A DNA stretch of 64,000 bases, taken from positions 1 through 64,000 of the forward strand of contig JASANG010003616.1 in the NCBI GenBank assembly GCA_030248215.1, given 5' to 3'. How positions within the stretch are numbered: the first letter of the stretch is position 1; each line of letters starts with the position of its first letter. A model generated the notes under the pieces. It saw nothing but the letters and a program-made list of their open reading frames with translations, was not told the DNA's origin and made no database searches. Shown piece after piece: positions 1 through 11,212 of the stretch. Source of the stretch: Enoplolaimus lenunculus. Its lineage: Eukaryota; Nematoda; Enoplea; Enoplida; Thoracostomopsidae. Both the position numbers and the translations under genes were made by a program.

Positions 1-129
1 ATTGTTGTTGGTACGAATCAACAACATATCAAGGTGTTCCATAGGAGCTTAGGCGTAGAACGATATCGGAATTTTGTGATTCTCAAAACCCGATATCACG
101 CCGGGGGACCATCATCCTCTGGACAAGTA

Positions 130-215
130 GCTTAATAGGCAGATCCACGGCCACGAACACCCGTGAGAGTATCATCTCGGATACGTCCGCAGGGATACTC
201 GTTGATCGTACCCGT
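130..215. repeat. Short dispersed repeat J
   Basis: Sequence with CCACGGCCACGAACAC and CCGCAGGGATACTCGTT recurs in diverged form at 10447-10545, each time followed by AACGTAACAAT-like sequence. It directly precedes a family I copy here. Confidence 0.5.
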
Positions 216-446
216 AACAATAATGTTCGAGCAATACACACAATGTGAACAGTGTTTAACATTTATAACATATATGCGCTGTGCAAAATCTCCACAAGAC
301 GTGAGAGCGTACTCGGGCTCGAGCGTCAAGCTCCTATAACTCAGTGGTCATCGTAAACGCCTCCCACCCGTGAGACTGGGGTTCGAATCTTACCTTGAAA
401 TTACATTTCATATGAAATTGAAAATATTCATGTGAGAAAGGGTTAT
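196..446 (+). mobile_element. Family I element (tRNA-like core), left end diverged
   Basis: The right end ATGTGAGAAAGGGTTAT is the family terminus. The core at about 331-392 has a box A-like TATAACTCAGTGGT and a box B-like GGTTCGAATC. The left end is not clear. Confidence 0.55.
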
Positions 447-699
447 AATATTGTACACAAATGTTATGTTTATTGAAACTGAATGCAAGTAAATTTTGCG
501 TTTCGGGCAAATAGCAAATCTGCAGATGCCAACTTACGAAACTTATTTGCTTGTATTGGTCGCGATGACCCTAATATATTTAGCATACCGCCAAATGTTT
601 TGTAGCCATCTTCAGCTCACAGCTGGAAGTTTGGTTCATTTGCTACTGATCGAGTACATACCGAAAACTTCAATCACATCTGCGTTAAGTGCTTGCTAG

Positions 700-1290
700 A
701 TATCGAGATTTTAACATATTTAGTTTGTGTTCAAATGTACCCAAACATCTGGTTGTGGTTTCTGCAGTGCCGGGAAGCAGGCACGGGTGGGGATTCCGCC
801 CAAATTCCAGTGTGGGGGCCTCCAAACTCGCGAGCGAGAAGCCAGACGCATTTTAAAACTTAAGCGGTTTTTGTTGCAACCGGTTAGGGTGGGGGCCCAT
901 TTTAGGAGTGGGGCCCCCAAATGGGGGTATGGGGGGTGGCTGCTCCGGCTCTGGAATTCTGTAGTAATTGGTTTTTTGTATATTTTTTACTTCCTGGTTT
1001 CATCGAAGCAAAGCGACGCTTAAAGATTTTTTACCTGTTGTCAGGTGTGGTAATACGTCGAGCGCACGGTCGGGCACACACTTCACGCTACATTATCGCT
1101 ACACATTGTGGAGTGTGCGACTAAACGTAACGGGAAAAGGAGATTTCATTAGAATGTCGGAATTTAAAGGTCAGGAGAATTTCAGGTACAGCTGAATGCT
1201 GAAATTGTCTGGCAACGAAAGTGATTACAGACCACTAATCCTGTCGGCTAACTTTTTTGTTATACTAAGGGTTATGCTATACTTGACGTC
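700..1290. other. Unassigned stretch before minisatellite
   Basis: Includes a GC-rich patch (about 760-960) with runs of G around GTGGGGGCC and a CGCGAGCGAG motif. Overlapping short frames occur, but no splice signals or family motif were seen. Confidence 0.3.
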
Positions 1291-1292
1291 CG

Positions 1293-1880
1293 GCGCAGTC
1301 CGTCACCCGTACGTCGACGTCCGTCACACGTACAGCACCGTCCGTCACACGTACAGCACCGTGCGTCACCCGTACAGCGCCGTTCGTCACGCGACAGCAC
1401 CGTCCGTCACCCGTACAGTCCGTTCGTCCCCGTGCGTCACCCGTACGGCGCCGTCCGTCACCGTGCGTCACACGTACAGCGCCGTTCGTCCCCGTGCGAC
1501 ACCCGTACGGCGCCGTCCGTCACCGTGCGTCACACGTACAGCGCCGTTCGTCCCCGTGCGACACCCGTACGGCGCCGTCCGTCACCGTGCGTCACACCTA
1601 CAGCGCCGTTCGTCCCCGTACGGCGCCGTCCGTCACCGTGCGTCACACGTACAGCGCCGTTCGTCCCCGTACGGCGCCGTCCGTCACCGTGCGTCACACG
1701 TACAGCGCCGTCCGTCACACGTACAGCGCTGTCTGTAACCCGTACAGCGCCGTCCGTCACCGCGCGTCACCCGTACTGTGCCGTCCGTAACCATACGTTA
1801 TCGTACGTGAGTCATTTGGGTACGATATCGCACGGTGATGGACGGCACCGAACAGTACCGCGCGGGAGACGGACGGCGCC
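1293..1880. repeat. GC-rich minisatellite, CGTCCGTCACCCGTAC type
   Basis: Imperfect tandem units built from CGTCCGTCACC, CGTACAGCGCC and GTTCGTCCCCGTGCG, with a larger period near 60 bases in the middle. CpG-dense inside AT-rich DNA. The right flank has GTCAAAAAATATAGCGCAAC, almost the same as the flank of the array at 17812-18140, so both sit in copies of one element. Long frames through it are repeat artefacts. Confidence 0.85.
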
Positions 1881-2271
1881 GCACGTCAAAAAATATAGCG
1901 CAACCCTCAGCTGCGCATTTGTATTAAAGTCGTCACTTGCCCTAATGTTGAATTCAAAGCGGCACCGCGGTTGCCACAAAGCAATAACGATTGTTCAAAT
2001 GATATTCATACATAAACACATAAAGCAATAATTGCCGCTTAAACAAAGGTTGACAAAAATGTTAAGCGGCAATTATTGCCTTATCTGTTCATATATGAAT
2101 ATCATTTTGAATAATCGTAATCGCTTTGCGGCAACTGCGGTGCCGACAGAAAAATGTTCAGCGGCAGCGGCCAATTCAAAGATCGCGGCCTTCTTATCGA
2201 TGTCCGCGTTTACTGTTCAGGAATAATTAAATTGTAAATAGTTGTACTAGCGATACACGTTTGACGTGAAT

Positions 2272-5200
2272 ATGTTTAACACAACGTCATCACATCCATT
2301 AATTTCGGACACAATTGACTCGTCGAAACTTATAAATATCGAGTCATTTTTCAACTGGTCAACAAATTATACCGTCGAGTTCAATCCTGATAGCTCAGAG
2401 CAGTTTGACTCGACTAAAGCATTCGAAATGACAACAATAATTTACGTTGCCAGTGTGCTCGCGTGCGGATTTGCGAGCAATTTAGTGTTGACTGTATTTT
2501 TGTGCAAAAAACACTACGACGGATCGAGTCGAAGTTCGATTTCGCGTAATTTGTACAAATATTTGATAGCGATATCGGTAAATAATGTATGCGCGCTGAT
2601 TATTCTTTTGACAACGTTTGTACAAAAGGTAGGCTTTTTCTGCGAATTTATTTTGGTTTTATTTTGTTGGGTTCGAAGCATTTAGTTTTGGTTTGCGTCC
2701 ATATTCTCAAATGCGTACAGCATCTATCATCAGTTAGTGATACGTTTTCAAACGGACCAAGTCTCTTGTAATTGCGGACTTGCGGATGACAAATTTGGCA
2801 CAGAGTACGGATGTACGGATGTAGGGATATAGTGCGGATGTAGGGTTATAGTGCGGATGTAGGGTTATAGTGCGGATGTAGAGTTATAGTGCGGATGTAG
2901 GGTTATAGTACGGATGTAGGGTTATAGTACGGATGTAGGGTTATAGTACGGATGTAGGGTTATAGTACGGATGTAGGGTTATAGTACGGATGTAGGGTTA
3001 TAGTACGGATGTAGGGTTATAGTACGGATGTAGGGTTATAGTGCGGATGTAGGGTTATAGTACGGATGTAGGGTTATAGTACGGATGTAGGGTTGCAGTA
3101 CGGATGTAGGGTTATAGTACGGATGTAGGGTTATAGTACGGATGTAGGGTTATAGTACGGATGTAGGGTTATAGTACGGATGTAGGGTTATAGTACGGAT
3201 GTAGGGTCATAGTACGGATGTAGGGTTATAGTACGGATGTAGGGTAGTACGGATGTAGGGTTATAGTACGGATGTAGGGTTATAGTACGGATGTAGGGTT
3301 ATAGTACGGATGTAGGGTTATAGTACGGATGTAGGGTTGCAGTACGGATGTAGGGTTATAGTACGGATGTAGGGTTATAGTACGGATGTAGGGTTATAGT
3401 ACGGATGTAGGGTTATAGTACGGATGTAGGGTTATAGTACGGATGTAGGGTTAAAGTACGGATGTAGGGTTATAGTGCGGATGTAGGGTTATAGTACGGA
3501 TGTAGGGTTATAGTACGGATGTAGGGTTATAGTACGGATGTAGGGTTATAGTACGGATGTAGGGTTATAGTACGGATGTAGGGTTATTGAAATGCGAAAA
3601 ATGTGCTTCAAATTTAGAACGTCAACATTCCCTGGTTCAATCATTACAAGACCTTTCAATTATGTTTTTCATGAAAAAACTGGCCCATGTATAGAACACG
3701 CTGGGTGGTTTTTCTGCGGGGCTGTAATAGTCACAGTTTAAGCTTTAGACTACCTTTTTTGTTTAGGCTTTAGGCTAAGGCTTAGAAATAGGCACATTGG
3801 TGCACTTAGGCTTAGGCTTAGGCTTAGGCTTGGGAATAGGCTCGTCCACACGGTTAGGCTTATGCTTAGGCTTAGGCTTAGGAATAGGCTCGTCCATACG
3901 CTTAGGCTTAGGCTTAGCAATACGCTTTTACAGCGCTTAGGCTTAGGCTTAGGAATACGATTTTACAACGCTTAGGCTTAGACTTAGGAATAGACCTTAG
4001 AAATAGGCACATCGGTACACTTATGCGGGGTTCACGTTATAACTGGAGCAGCCTGGAACACGTTTTGTCCCTATAACTATAGCTGGTAACATTTTGTCTG
4101 ACCGTTTATCCGCTATGAGATTCAAAAATTTCGAATTGTCTGTTATCCTGATGTGACATCTACCCTTTGTACTGCAATATCATATGATATTCCAAATATT
4201 GTCTGCGAGTATCATATGATATGTTTGAAAATGTCTGCAAAGTTGTGGTAAACTAGCTTGATTGTACTGTAGAATGTCATATGATACTAAAATTTCAAAT
4301 TTGAATTATTTGTACTGAGGAATATATTTTGGGAAAAACTTAACGAGAAACAGAACGGTAGAAGCTAATTCAACTTGCGAAATCATTTAATGCTGAATTA
4401 TCCAACTATTTGCTGTTTTATTTAGCGTGCACAAATTCCATTGTCCTGTATAAATATCATATGATATTTAGTAGAGTTTTGGAATATCATATGATATTCG
4501 CATAAATGTCCCGCACTATCTTATGACAAATGGTTATTTGTATACGATGATCGCTTGACATCAGTGATTTGTAAGAAAATGTCATATGACATTCACATTT
4601 TGTTTACATAACCGCTATTCGGATCACAAAATTTTATGTTGACGTCTAATCAACTTGGACAAAACGTGTTCCAAACTGCCCCAGTTATAACGTGAACGCC
4701 GCATTAGGCTTAGGCTTAGGTTTGGGAATATGCTTATACTTCTATTTCGGCCCTGTTCTATACATAGGCCAAAAAAGTTACAGTATCTCGTTTACAATTC
4801 GTATTACGTACAGCTCTAACTGAAACCTTGGTTCCGCTAAAGTAGAAATATAAGTATCTTTGGTTTGTTTACAAAATGATTTGTATTAATGTCAAGGTAT
4901 ACCCATTGTCAAACAGCTCAATACTCAACTGTCGAGTTATCACCCTTGTCGGCTATACAACTTCGTTTCTGTATCCATGGTATACAACAGTGCTGACCGC
5001 TGAGCGTTTCTTAGTTATCCGATTTCCAATCAAAAGTAAATGGTTCATTACTGAACGAAAAACGTCAACAATTCTCATTGGCCTAACGGCGATTGCTGTC
5101 GCTTATAACGTTTGGACAGTTTTTGCTGCAGAGGTAAGCATTTTCTCACAAGAGCAGATTAAAAAAAATAGCAATTTTTCCCGTAAATCCTGCAACAAAA

Positions 5201-8200
5201 TTTTGTTTTTTTACGCTTTTTCGCAAATTTCAACGAATTTTCAGTTTTCGAAACCTTGGTGTCTCTCAAATGGAAGGTTTAAGTATAACAACACTTGAGA
5301 ACCAATCAAAATCCATGGATGCAGCTGTAAGGGAAACCGAAACTTTGTCTGTTATTAAGCTAGCCAATCGAAAACAGTCAGTCAAAAAGTGTTGATTTTA
5401 TCAATGCTTCCTGCTCCGATCCCGCAAGCAGTCCCAGTCTTAGCATCCCGAAACTCATCAATTCGCCTAAAGGGGTCGCGGTAAGTTTGTCCCGTAAAAT
5501 TAAAAGTTTCCCACGACATTTGATACACAAATACGTCTGGCGTCTCGCTCGCTTCGCTGGTGACGTTTGATTTAATTGGGATACTTTAAAGTTAAGAGGT
5601 CATTAAAATGGAAAATTCCACAAAACTGACGCATAAAAAACGACATCTGGTATGGGTTACTCTGAACTCGCTCCGCTTGCGATAGTTTTTTCACTCCTGT
5701 AACCGCTGTTGCAATTCTTGTTTGCCAAAGATTCTTTTGATATGTTCGCTAAAACAGAACTATTTTGAACTTGTGGATTGGGGTATTGTTAGCGAAACAT
5801 CTCGCTCAGGGTATATTAAGATCTTGTTCAGATATTTTGGCCCATGTATAGAACAGGGCCGGATCGTTTTCTGGAGGGGATATAACAGAGTCAGTTTAAG
5901 CTTTAGACTATTTTTATTGCTTAGGCTTTGGCTTAGGCTTAGAAATATTCTCATCCATACGTTTAAGCTTAAGCTTAGGCTTATATGTATATACTACTGT
6001 TCCGGCGCTGTTCTGTACATGGGCCGATATTTTTATGCCATAATGGCAAAACATTTGTCTAGTGTTGCAAAAGCTGCGATCACCTCTTAGCACCCTCATG
6101 CATATAGCAAATATGCATACTATGGTTCACTGTGACTACTCACAACCTCTGCTAGGACACTTGGCATTTGCACACAAAGGTACATTTAGAACATCTTTTT
6201 TCTCATATGGGGGTCAAAAATTGCCAGTACAGAGGATCCAAACTTGACAAGGCCCGTCCTGTCGGCAACAAACCGTCCTGATATTTCCCAATTGCAACCA
6301 TGCTAACAACAATTCCACTTGTCCCGTTTAGAATAATTTGAGTGTAATTTGAATTTCGATCCACCTTCAGCGAATGTTCACTCAGACAAATTTACACCAA
6401 TTTAACTGGCTTCTAATCAGTTCCGGCGGAAGCGACGTCCAAAACCCCATAATTGATGATGAGCCCAAGTCCTTTCCGGTCCCATCTGGGCAACGTTCGT
6501 TGGCGAGCCATGAAATTTATGTGAAACATTTAATTGCGGGGTCATTACGTTAGGGTGGCATCTTCTAACGCCGGCCGCAGTTTTAATTTGCTTTCAGTAT
6601 TCAACGATTCAACGCTGTAATATTAAACCGCAGTATGAACAGTACGCGAAAACTTACGTCATACTGAATTTGGTGTTTATATTTTCAATCCCGTTCGCTA
6701 TTCTGTTGATCCTGACCATTTGGATGGTCATGATTATCCTGTACAGTAGACCGTTGTTATGTGGCTCGCTGCCATCCATCCAATCCCATCATACATTACG
6801 GAGTCAGAAACAGTCGTTACGTTCAGCGGTAAGTTGTAATTGATAAACTATGCCAAGACTCAGCCGCGTAGCCAAACAGAGTTCAGTCAGCCTACCGAGA
6901 AAAATTTTGGCGTCACCGTAGAAAATTTCAACGTTTCTTGTTTTAAGTCATTGAAAACCCTTGTTTGCCTCTCGTGGTAAATTTTTAGCCTTCCATAGCA
7001 AGATCAGCTGGCTACGGGACTATTCAAGTTTTTGTTACATTTTTATAAAATGTTGCTGTTTTCCAATCTACGGACATCGAATGATGTGCTAGTTGAACGG
7101 TGACCGAGTTAGGATTGCGCAGACTTTACTGAACGGGGTGTCGCCGCGGGTCGTGGTACACCACCAGACACGTCGCCTTGCACCCAAAGCACGCCGCTAG
7201 GCGTTGCTAACAAAAATGTACGCAAAACATTTTTGGCGGCGTGCTTCGTTGTGCGGCGAGTATAGCACAACCCTACGCAATTGTTTGATAAAGCAATGAT
7301 TGGAATTTTTTAAAGTAAAGTTTAAATATGAAACCATAATATAATACATATACACAGCCTACACTATACACACGTTTCTACTAATTCGGAAGTTAATTCA
7401 ATGGTTTGCTTATGTAAAATGGATATAATTTTGGTTCACAAATTAGAAATAAAATATATATGATCCCAATATTGACCAGTTTACTTCAAATTCAAAATTT
7501 TAGGTTTGACTAAATTGTTACTCCTTGGATGCGTATCCTAAAACTGTTTTCGGGTTTGTTAGCATAAAATTTTTTTTGGCAAAACAGGTTACATTTTAAT
7601 GACGGTTGTATTTTAAACAATATTTTTAGGTATTTTATCGAAATATCAGCAACAAAACATCGATGGTAAGCCAAAACTACGACACAAAAATTAGCCAAAC
7701 TCGACGCGCTTCTGGTTTAAGCCTACCCGAGTCTCTAACGGCAATTGAATCAACAAGCTTGAATACTACTAGTCCGCAACGTTACAGGTCAGCAATGTCA
7801 CTAGACAAAACCAAACGAACGCAAACGGTTGTTGGAAATTCGATTGTAAGTACACTGCAAAAAATGGTGAGTTCAATTGAATCTCTCCGAAATACATTCT
7901 ACGGGACTACACAACCTGAGTCAAATTCGACTTTGCCAGAGTCAAATTCGACTCACTGCGTAGTACGTTTGACTCTGGCGGAGTTGAATTTGTTTGAATT
8001 TGTGTAGCATCGCGTTGAGCTTATTTCGGAGAGAGTCAATTTGACTCACCATTTTGCGTAGTGTAGTTTTTCTGGCATGTTTTGCCGAACAGGCTTTAGA
8101 ATAAACCTGCTCGATTCTACTGGGGGGACATACAAATCTTCTCGCTTACAAATCACAACAAAGATTATGTTGTGTTGAAATCGTTGCTATTAGAAACGAA

Positions 8201-8796
8201 ATCCACACTGCATAAAATGGTGTGTCAAACTGACTTTCTCCGAAACAGGCTCTACTTGACTACCCAAACTGATTCAAATTCAACTCCGCCAAAATCAAAT
8301 TCAAATCACTGAGTCGCACGTTTGACTCTGACGGAGTCGAATTGGACCCAGTTTGTGTTGTCCCGGATAGTCAATTTGACTCACCATTTTTTGCGAACAC
8401 GGCAATCGTTTGAGAAAACAGCCAATCACTGTCGCGGTAGACGTAGTTATCTATTACTCTGCATCATTTTAGAGTCATCGAGCCATCAAAAATCTGATCC
8501 TGGTTACTTTGTCATATTTCTGCTTCAATTTTCCCACATATGTCGCTCGTGTGCTCAGTCAGTTGCATGTCAGCGTTCATCCGACCGTATTTCACGCCAT
8601 TTACGCTGTTTACATTGCGCAATACAGTGTGCATTCTAGTTTTTACGCGTTTACATTGCTTTGCTCAAAATTGTCAAAAACAACATTTCTTTACCGGTCG
8701 ACGACGGGGGGGCGGTCGGTAAATATGGTTCATTCAGCGAAACGTAAAGTGTCACAAAATAATTCGTGTGTGATACAACGCTGGACTAATGTATAA
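2272..8796 (+). CDS. Rhodopsin-class GPCR 1, peptide (FMRFamide-like) receptor type, five exons
   Basis: Predicted plasma-membrane receptor signalling through G proteins; the ligand is unknown and a neuropeptide is inferred from resemblance only. Exons read as 2272-2628, 4897-5133, 6598-6828, 7630-7845 and 8473-8796, all phase 0 with GT-AG borders, giving 454 residues. The N-terminus has N-glycosylation sites (NTT, NWS, NYT). TM1 lies near residues 54-78 (CGFASNLVL, the conserved Asn) and TM2 near 94-117 (AISVNN, with Asn where Asp is usual). Cys131 opens TM3, which ends in ERF (155-157) in place of DRY. TM4 is near 176-196. Cys205 in the second extracellular loop can pair with Cys131. TM5 is near 218-243, and a Ser/Thr-rich third intracellular loop fills exon 4. 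TM6 has CFNFP (364-368) and TM7 SSFYAF. The ATG was chosen over an upstream in-frame GTG. A close paralogue lies at 25632-33250. The last codons come from a MITE (8783-9236). Confidence 0.85.
2806..3587. repeat. 19-bp satellite in intron 1 of GPCR 1
   Basis: About 40 near-identical head-to-tail units (unit TAGTACGGATGTAGGGTTA). The first few units have GTGCGG instead of GTACGG. Rare variants have GGGTTGCAG or lose four bases near 3243. The homogeneity implies recent expansion. Confidence 0.95.
3682..4770 (+). mobile_element. GGCC-A MITE split by another element
   Basis: Ends GGCCCATGTATAGAACA and (reversed) TGTTCTATACATAGGCC. The core has a poly-purine segment, then GCTTAAGC-like sequence and runs of TTAGGC. 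It is interrupted at 4025-4702. Confidence 0.85.
4025..4702. mobile_element. Nested palindromic element with repeated ATCATATGAT boxes
   Basis: Inverted ends of about 45 bases, outermost GTTCACGTTATAACTGG, with inner CTGGAACACGTTTTGTCC. Six copies of a box close to TATCATATGATA lie at about 4180, 4210, 4276, 4456, 4486 and 4580, plus one degenerate copy near 4519. No coding frame. It inserted into the TTAGGC core of the GGCC-A element. Confidence 0.85.
5244..5480 (+). pseudogene. Exon-like relic in intron 2 of GPCR 1, resembling a third-loop exon
   Basis: A stretch bounded by an acceptor-like TTTTCAG and a strong donor GCG/GTAAGT. One frame reads FRN, then Ser/Thr-rich sequence with [19 protein letters not shown], and stops near 5393; a frame shifted by one base then reads [20 protein letters not shown] to the donor. 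Composition and the opening FRN recall exon 4 (VFYRN) of the same gene, but it lies upstream of the TM5 exon. Best explanation: a decayed duplicate of a loop exon or a remnant of a third paralogue. An unused alternative exon is also possible. Confidence 0.35.
5839..6025 (+). mobile_element. GGCC-A MITE
   Basis: Complete copy in intron 2 of GPCR 1, flanked by GATATTTT on both sides (8-bp target duplication). Confidence 0.85.
6863..7019. mobile_element. Family K MITE in intron 3 of GPCR 1
   Basis: Ends match GCCCGTAGCCAG and its reverse complement in diverged form (GCGTAGCCA...TGGCTACGG). The interior GAAAACCCTTGT is shared with the copies at 20519, 40484 and 56818. Confidence 0.6.
7120..7275. 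repeat. GC-rich element fragment
   Basis: Contains CACGCCGCTAGGCGTTGCTA and ends TATAGCACAACCC. The same words flank the minisatellite at 53655, so it is probably an array-less copy of the same element. Confidence 0.5.
7853..8063. mobile_element. Pal-E palindromic MITE
   Basis: Begins 7 bases after the end of exon 4 of GPCR 1. Ends CACTGCAAAAAATGGTGAG and its reverse complement, TA on each side. The arms contain repeated GAGTCAAATT words and could fold into one long hairpin. Confidence 0.85.
8206..8400. mobile_element. Pal-E palindromic MITE, second copy in the same intron
   Basis: Ends slightly decayed (CACTGCATAAAATGG; right end TTTTTTGCGAACAC). It lies 73 bases before exon 5 of GPCR 1. 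Confidence 0.75.
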
Positions 8797-9236
8797 AACA
8801 CGGCCGTTACAGTGGTATAAGCATATTCATAAGCCTAAGTCTAACCCTAAGCCTAAGCCTAAGTCTAACCCTAAGCCTAAGTCTAACCCTAAGCCTAAGT
8901 CTAACCCTAAGCCTAAGCCTAAGTCTAACCCTAAGCCTAAGTCTAACCCTAAGCCTAAGCCTAAGTCTGACCCTAAGCGTGAACCGAAGCCGAAGAATAC
9001 GCGTATGTATAACTGTAAGGATAAGCCTATACCTAAGCACACGCCTAAGTCTAAGCTTAATCAAAAAATTATTCCTAAGCTTAAGAGTAAAGCATAAGAC
9101 GTAGCGTATTAAGAATAAGGCCATACCTAAGCCCAAGCCTAAGCTTAAGTTTAATCAAAAAATTAGCCTAAAGCTTAAAATTACTCCGTAGCAGTGCCAC
9201 AGAAAAATGGTTCGCTCCTAATTTATACATGGACTC
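8783..9236 (-). mobile_element. GGCC-B-like MITE with 18-bp internal array, overlapping the GPCR 1 stop
   Basis: Ends GGACTAATGTATAAAACA and TTATACATGGACT are diverged GGCC termini. The interior at 8838-8972 is an array of CCTAAGCCTAAGTCTAAC units. The receptor frame runs into the left end, which supplies the codons ACT AAT GTA TAA. Confidence 0.75.
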
Positions 9237-9329
9237 AACGTTATACCACTGCCCTTCCACATTGAAATGGTAAACATTGTTTTCTTGGGGCTAAACGGCA
9301 TGGCCGGGCATATGCTTTGGTGAAATGTT

Positions 9330-9600
9330 CACTTTAGGCTAAAAGTTTGTCGAAAAAAATACATTGGAAGAACATAATAAAAACATTTTCAGCTTTAAAC
9401 AGAGTATAAATGGACAGCAATAATAACGAAAACAGAAACACAAAACGGATATTGAAGTATAAAAGTTTAAAAGATGATTTATTCTGACTTATAATTAATT
9501 TTGAGCGTAAAAATAACAATACAATTTCCGTTATTTCTATAACGGAAACGGACATTTGATGTTTACCGCAAATGGATATCCGGTTGTACACCGGGTTTAA
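9330..9600. repeat. Family D-like fragment
   Basis: Right part AACGGAAACGGACATTTG then GGATATCCGGTTGTACACCG resembles the family D terminus; the left end is unclear. Confidence 0.35.
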
Positions 9601-9898
9601 ATTTCAATTTTATTCGTGCAGAAGTATACGGAAACACATTTTAACCAAACATCCGGTTTCATAGCTATGTAATTAATAGTGGCAGTTGACAACTATACTT
9701 ATCGCTCATAATTAGTTTCTGGTTCAAAAGTTATGATTTTTTCCGTGCTTATAGCCCTGAAGTACAACCCATTTCCAGTCTTCATTATTTTAACACGTGG
9801 AGCAGTTACGAATCCCGGCCAAAATTTTGTAAATATGACGTTTGCGAATCCGGGTTGCCAGAACGGTACCATTGGGATTTCCTGGTACCACTTGGGTG

Positions 9899-10101
9899 GG
9901 CCCATGTATAGAACAGGGCCGGAACGTTTTCCGGCGTACTGTAATAGAGTCCGCTTAAGCTTTAGACTTAATTTTTTGCTTAGGCTACGGCTTAGACTTA
10001 GGCTTTGGTATAAGCTCATCCTTACGCTTAGGCTTAGGCTTAGACTTAGACTTAGGAATATGCTTACACTATTGTTCCGGCCCTGTTCTATACATTGGCC
10101 C
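9899..10101 (+). mobile_element. GGCC-A MITE
   Basis: Both ends well kept; core with six TTAGGC-type hexamers and a central AGACTTAGACTTAGG. Confidence 0.85.
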
Positions 10102-10282
10102 AAAAAAGTCAACATGTAAAACATTAACGACGAATTTCAACGCTCAAAGTAATAAATGCTGTGATTTTCGATTTGAATAGTTGTAACACTAAGTGTAATA
10201 AAATAAGCAAAGTATTAATAGCTTGATTAACAAATTAACTGTCCAGTAACTGTTTTGCGTCTAAGTGGGCCATACACCCAAG

Positions 10283-10417
10283 GGCCCATGTTACTTTAAG
10301 GGGCGTCCAGGTTTCTGGTGAGTCTATAAAAGAGTAGGTTTGTTACATTTTTATGCTTAGGCTTAGGAATACATCTTCGCAACGCTTAGGCTTAGGAATA
10401 CGCTTAATCTGCTGGCC
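10283..10417 (+). mobile_element. GGCC-C MITE, right end truncated
   Basis: Left end GGCCCATGTTACTTTAAGG, then GGCGTCCAGGTTTCTGGTG and TATAAAAGAGTAGGTTT; TTAGGC core. The right TIR is lost after GCTTAATCTGCTGGCCC. Confidence 0.8.
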
Positions 10418-10649
10418 CAAAGAGTTGCGGTTTCCCGTCCCGTGGTAAAATTTTCTGTAGACCCACAGCCATCGGACACCTGTGAGAATACCAGCTCAGA
10501 TCTGTCTGCAGAGGTAATCGTTAGTCATATTAAACGTAACAATTAAATGCATTATACTGTCACTAGAAAAATACAAGGTTTGTTTAAGTAGTCAATTTTT
10601 GGTCTTTAATTTTGTTCCAGTGAAATATATGCAAGGCCTTAGCAACACG

Positions 10650-10955
10650 ACCATATATACCGATGAGATCCATAACAGTAGTATAGGCATTTTCCTAAGA
10701 ATGAGCCTAAGGCTGTTCCTTAGCATAATGTCAGTCCCACGTTACCGTTGGCTTGGGTTGCACACGAGGTGTCCGCCCTGTATATTTTTTCTTTGGACAC
10801 AATAGAGTACCGCAATTACTGTGAGCGGACATTTTGTGCGCAATCCAAACCAATGGTAACGCGGGAGTGACATAAGAATAAGCAAATAATAGCCTATAAG
10901 CTTGCTCTATTGTAGTACCGTAAAAAGCGGCCCGCCTTTCAATGCTACATGAGCT
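10650..10955 (-). mobile_element. GGCC-B MITE, decayed, hosting an N element
   Basis: Left arm CAGTAGTATAGGCATTTTCC and right arm AAGCTTGCTCTATTGTAGT flank an insertion at 10728-10873. The outer ends are poor. Confidence 0.55.
10728..10873. mobile_element. Family N MITE nested in GGCC-B
   Basis: Inverted ends ATGTCAGTCCCACGTTACC and ATGTCACTCCCGCGTTACC (as reverse complement). The 146-bp element is close to a full palindrome. Confidence 0.8.
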
Positions 10956-11083
10956 TCAACAAGGCAGGGTTAACATATTGTTTCGACAGCAGTGGTGTAG
11001 ATCGCTAGCTGAAAAATTGAAGAAAAATACTTCATTGCAAAGGCACTTGCAACTTCATTTGCCTCTGCCTGGATCAATAAATC

Positions 11084-11212
11084 GACGTAGGGTCTAAGGA
11101 CTCAATCCGCTTATGGACTCTTATTAACGATACGGACTCCTATTGATTGGGACTCAAAATTGAGACCCTGCCTCCTGTTATTACCCCATTTTATTCGGGT
11201 CACTCGAGTAAA
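11084..11212 (-). mobile_element. Family G fragment
   Basis: Contains CCGCTTATGGACTCTTATTA and GGACTCCTATTGATTGGGAC and ends ATTCGGGTCACTCGAGTA, the 5' part of family G in reverse. Confidence 0.6.

Noticed and set aside
331-392. Functional tRNA gene
   Set aside because: Boxes A and B are recognisable, but stems are poorly matched and the segment lies inside a repeated transposon.
496-699. Hydrophobic 67-residue frame
   Set aside because: No family motif, no splice support; chance frame in AT-rich DNA.
1196-2031. Overlapping frames of 98-199 residues rich in Arg, Pro, Thr and Val
   Set aside because: They are translations of the GC-rich minisatellite.
3760-4025. A true chromosome end (telomere)
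   Set aside because: The TTAGGC runs are short, interrupted and bounded by transposon inverted repeats.
8789-9136. Lys-Pro repeat proteins on the + strand and Leu-Arg repeat proteins on the - strand
   Set aside because: They arise from CCTAAG hexamers in MITE cores; the same happens at 23350, 26645 and 52730.
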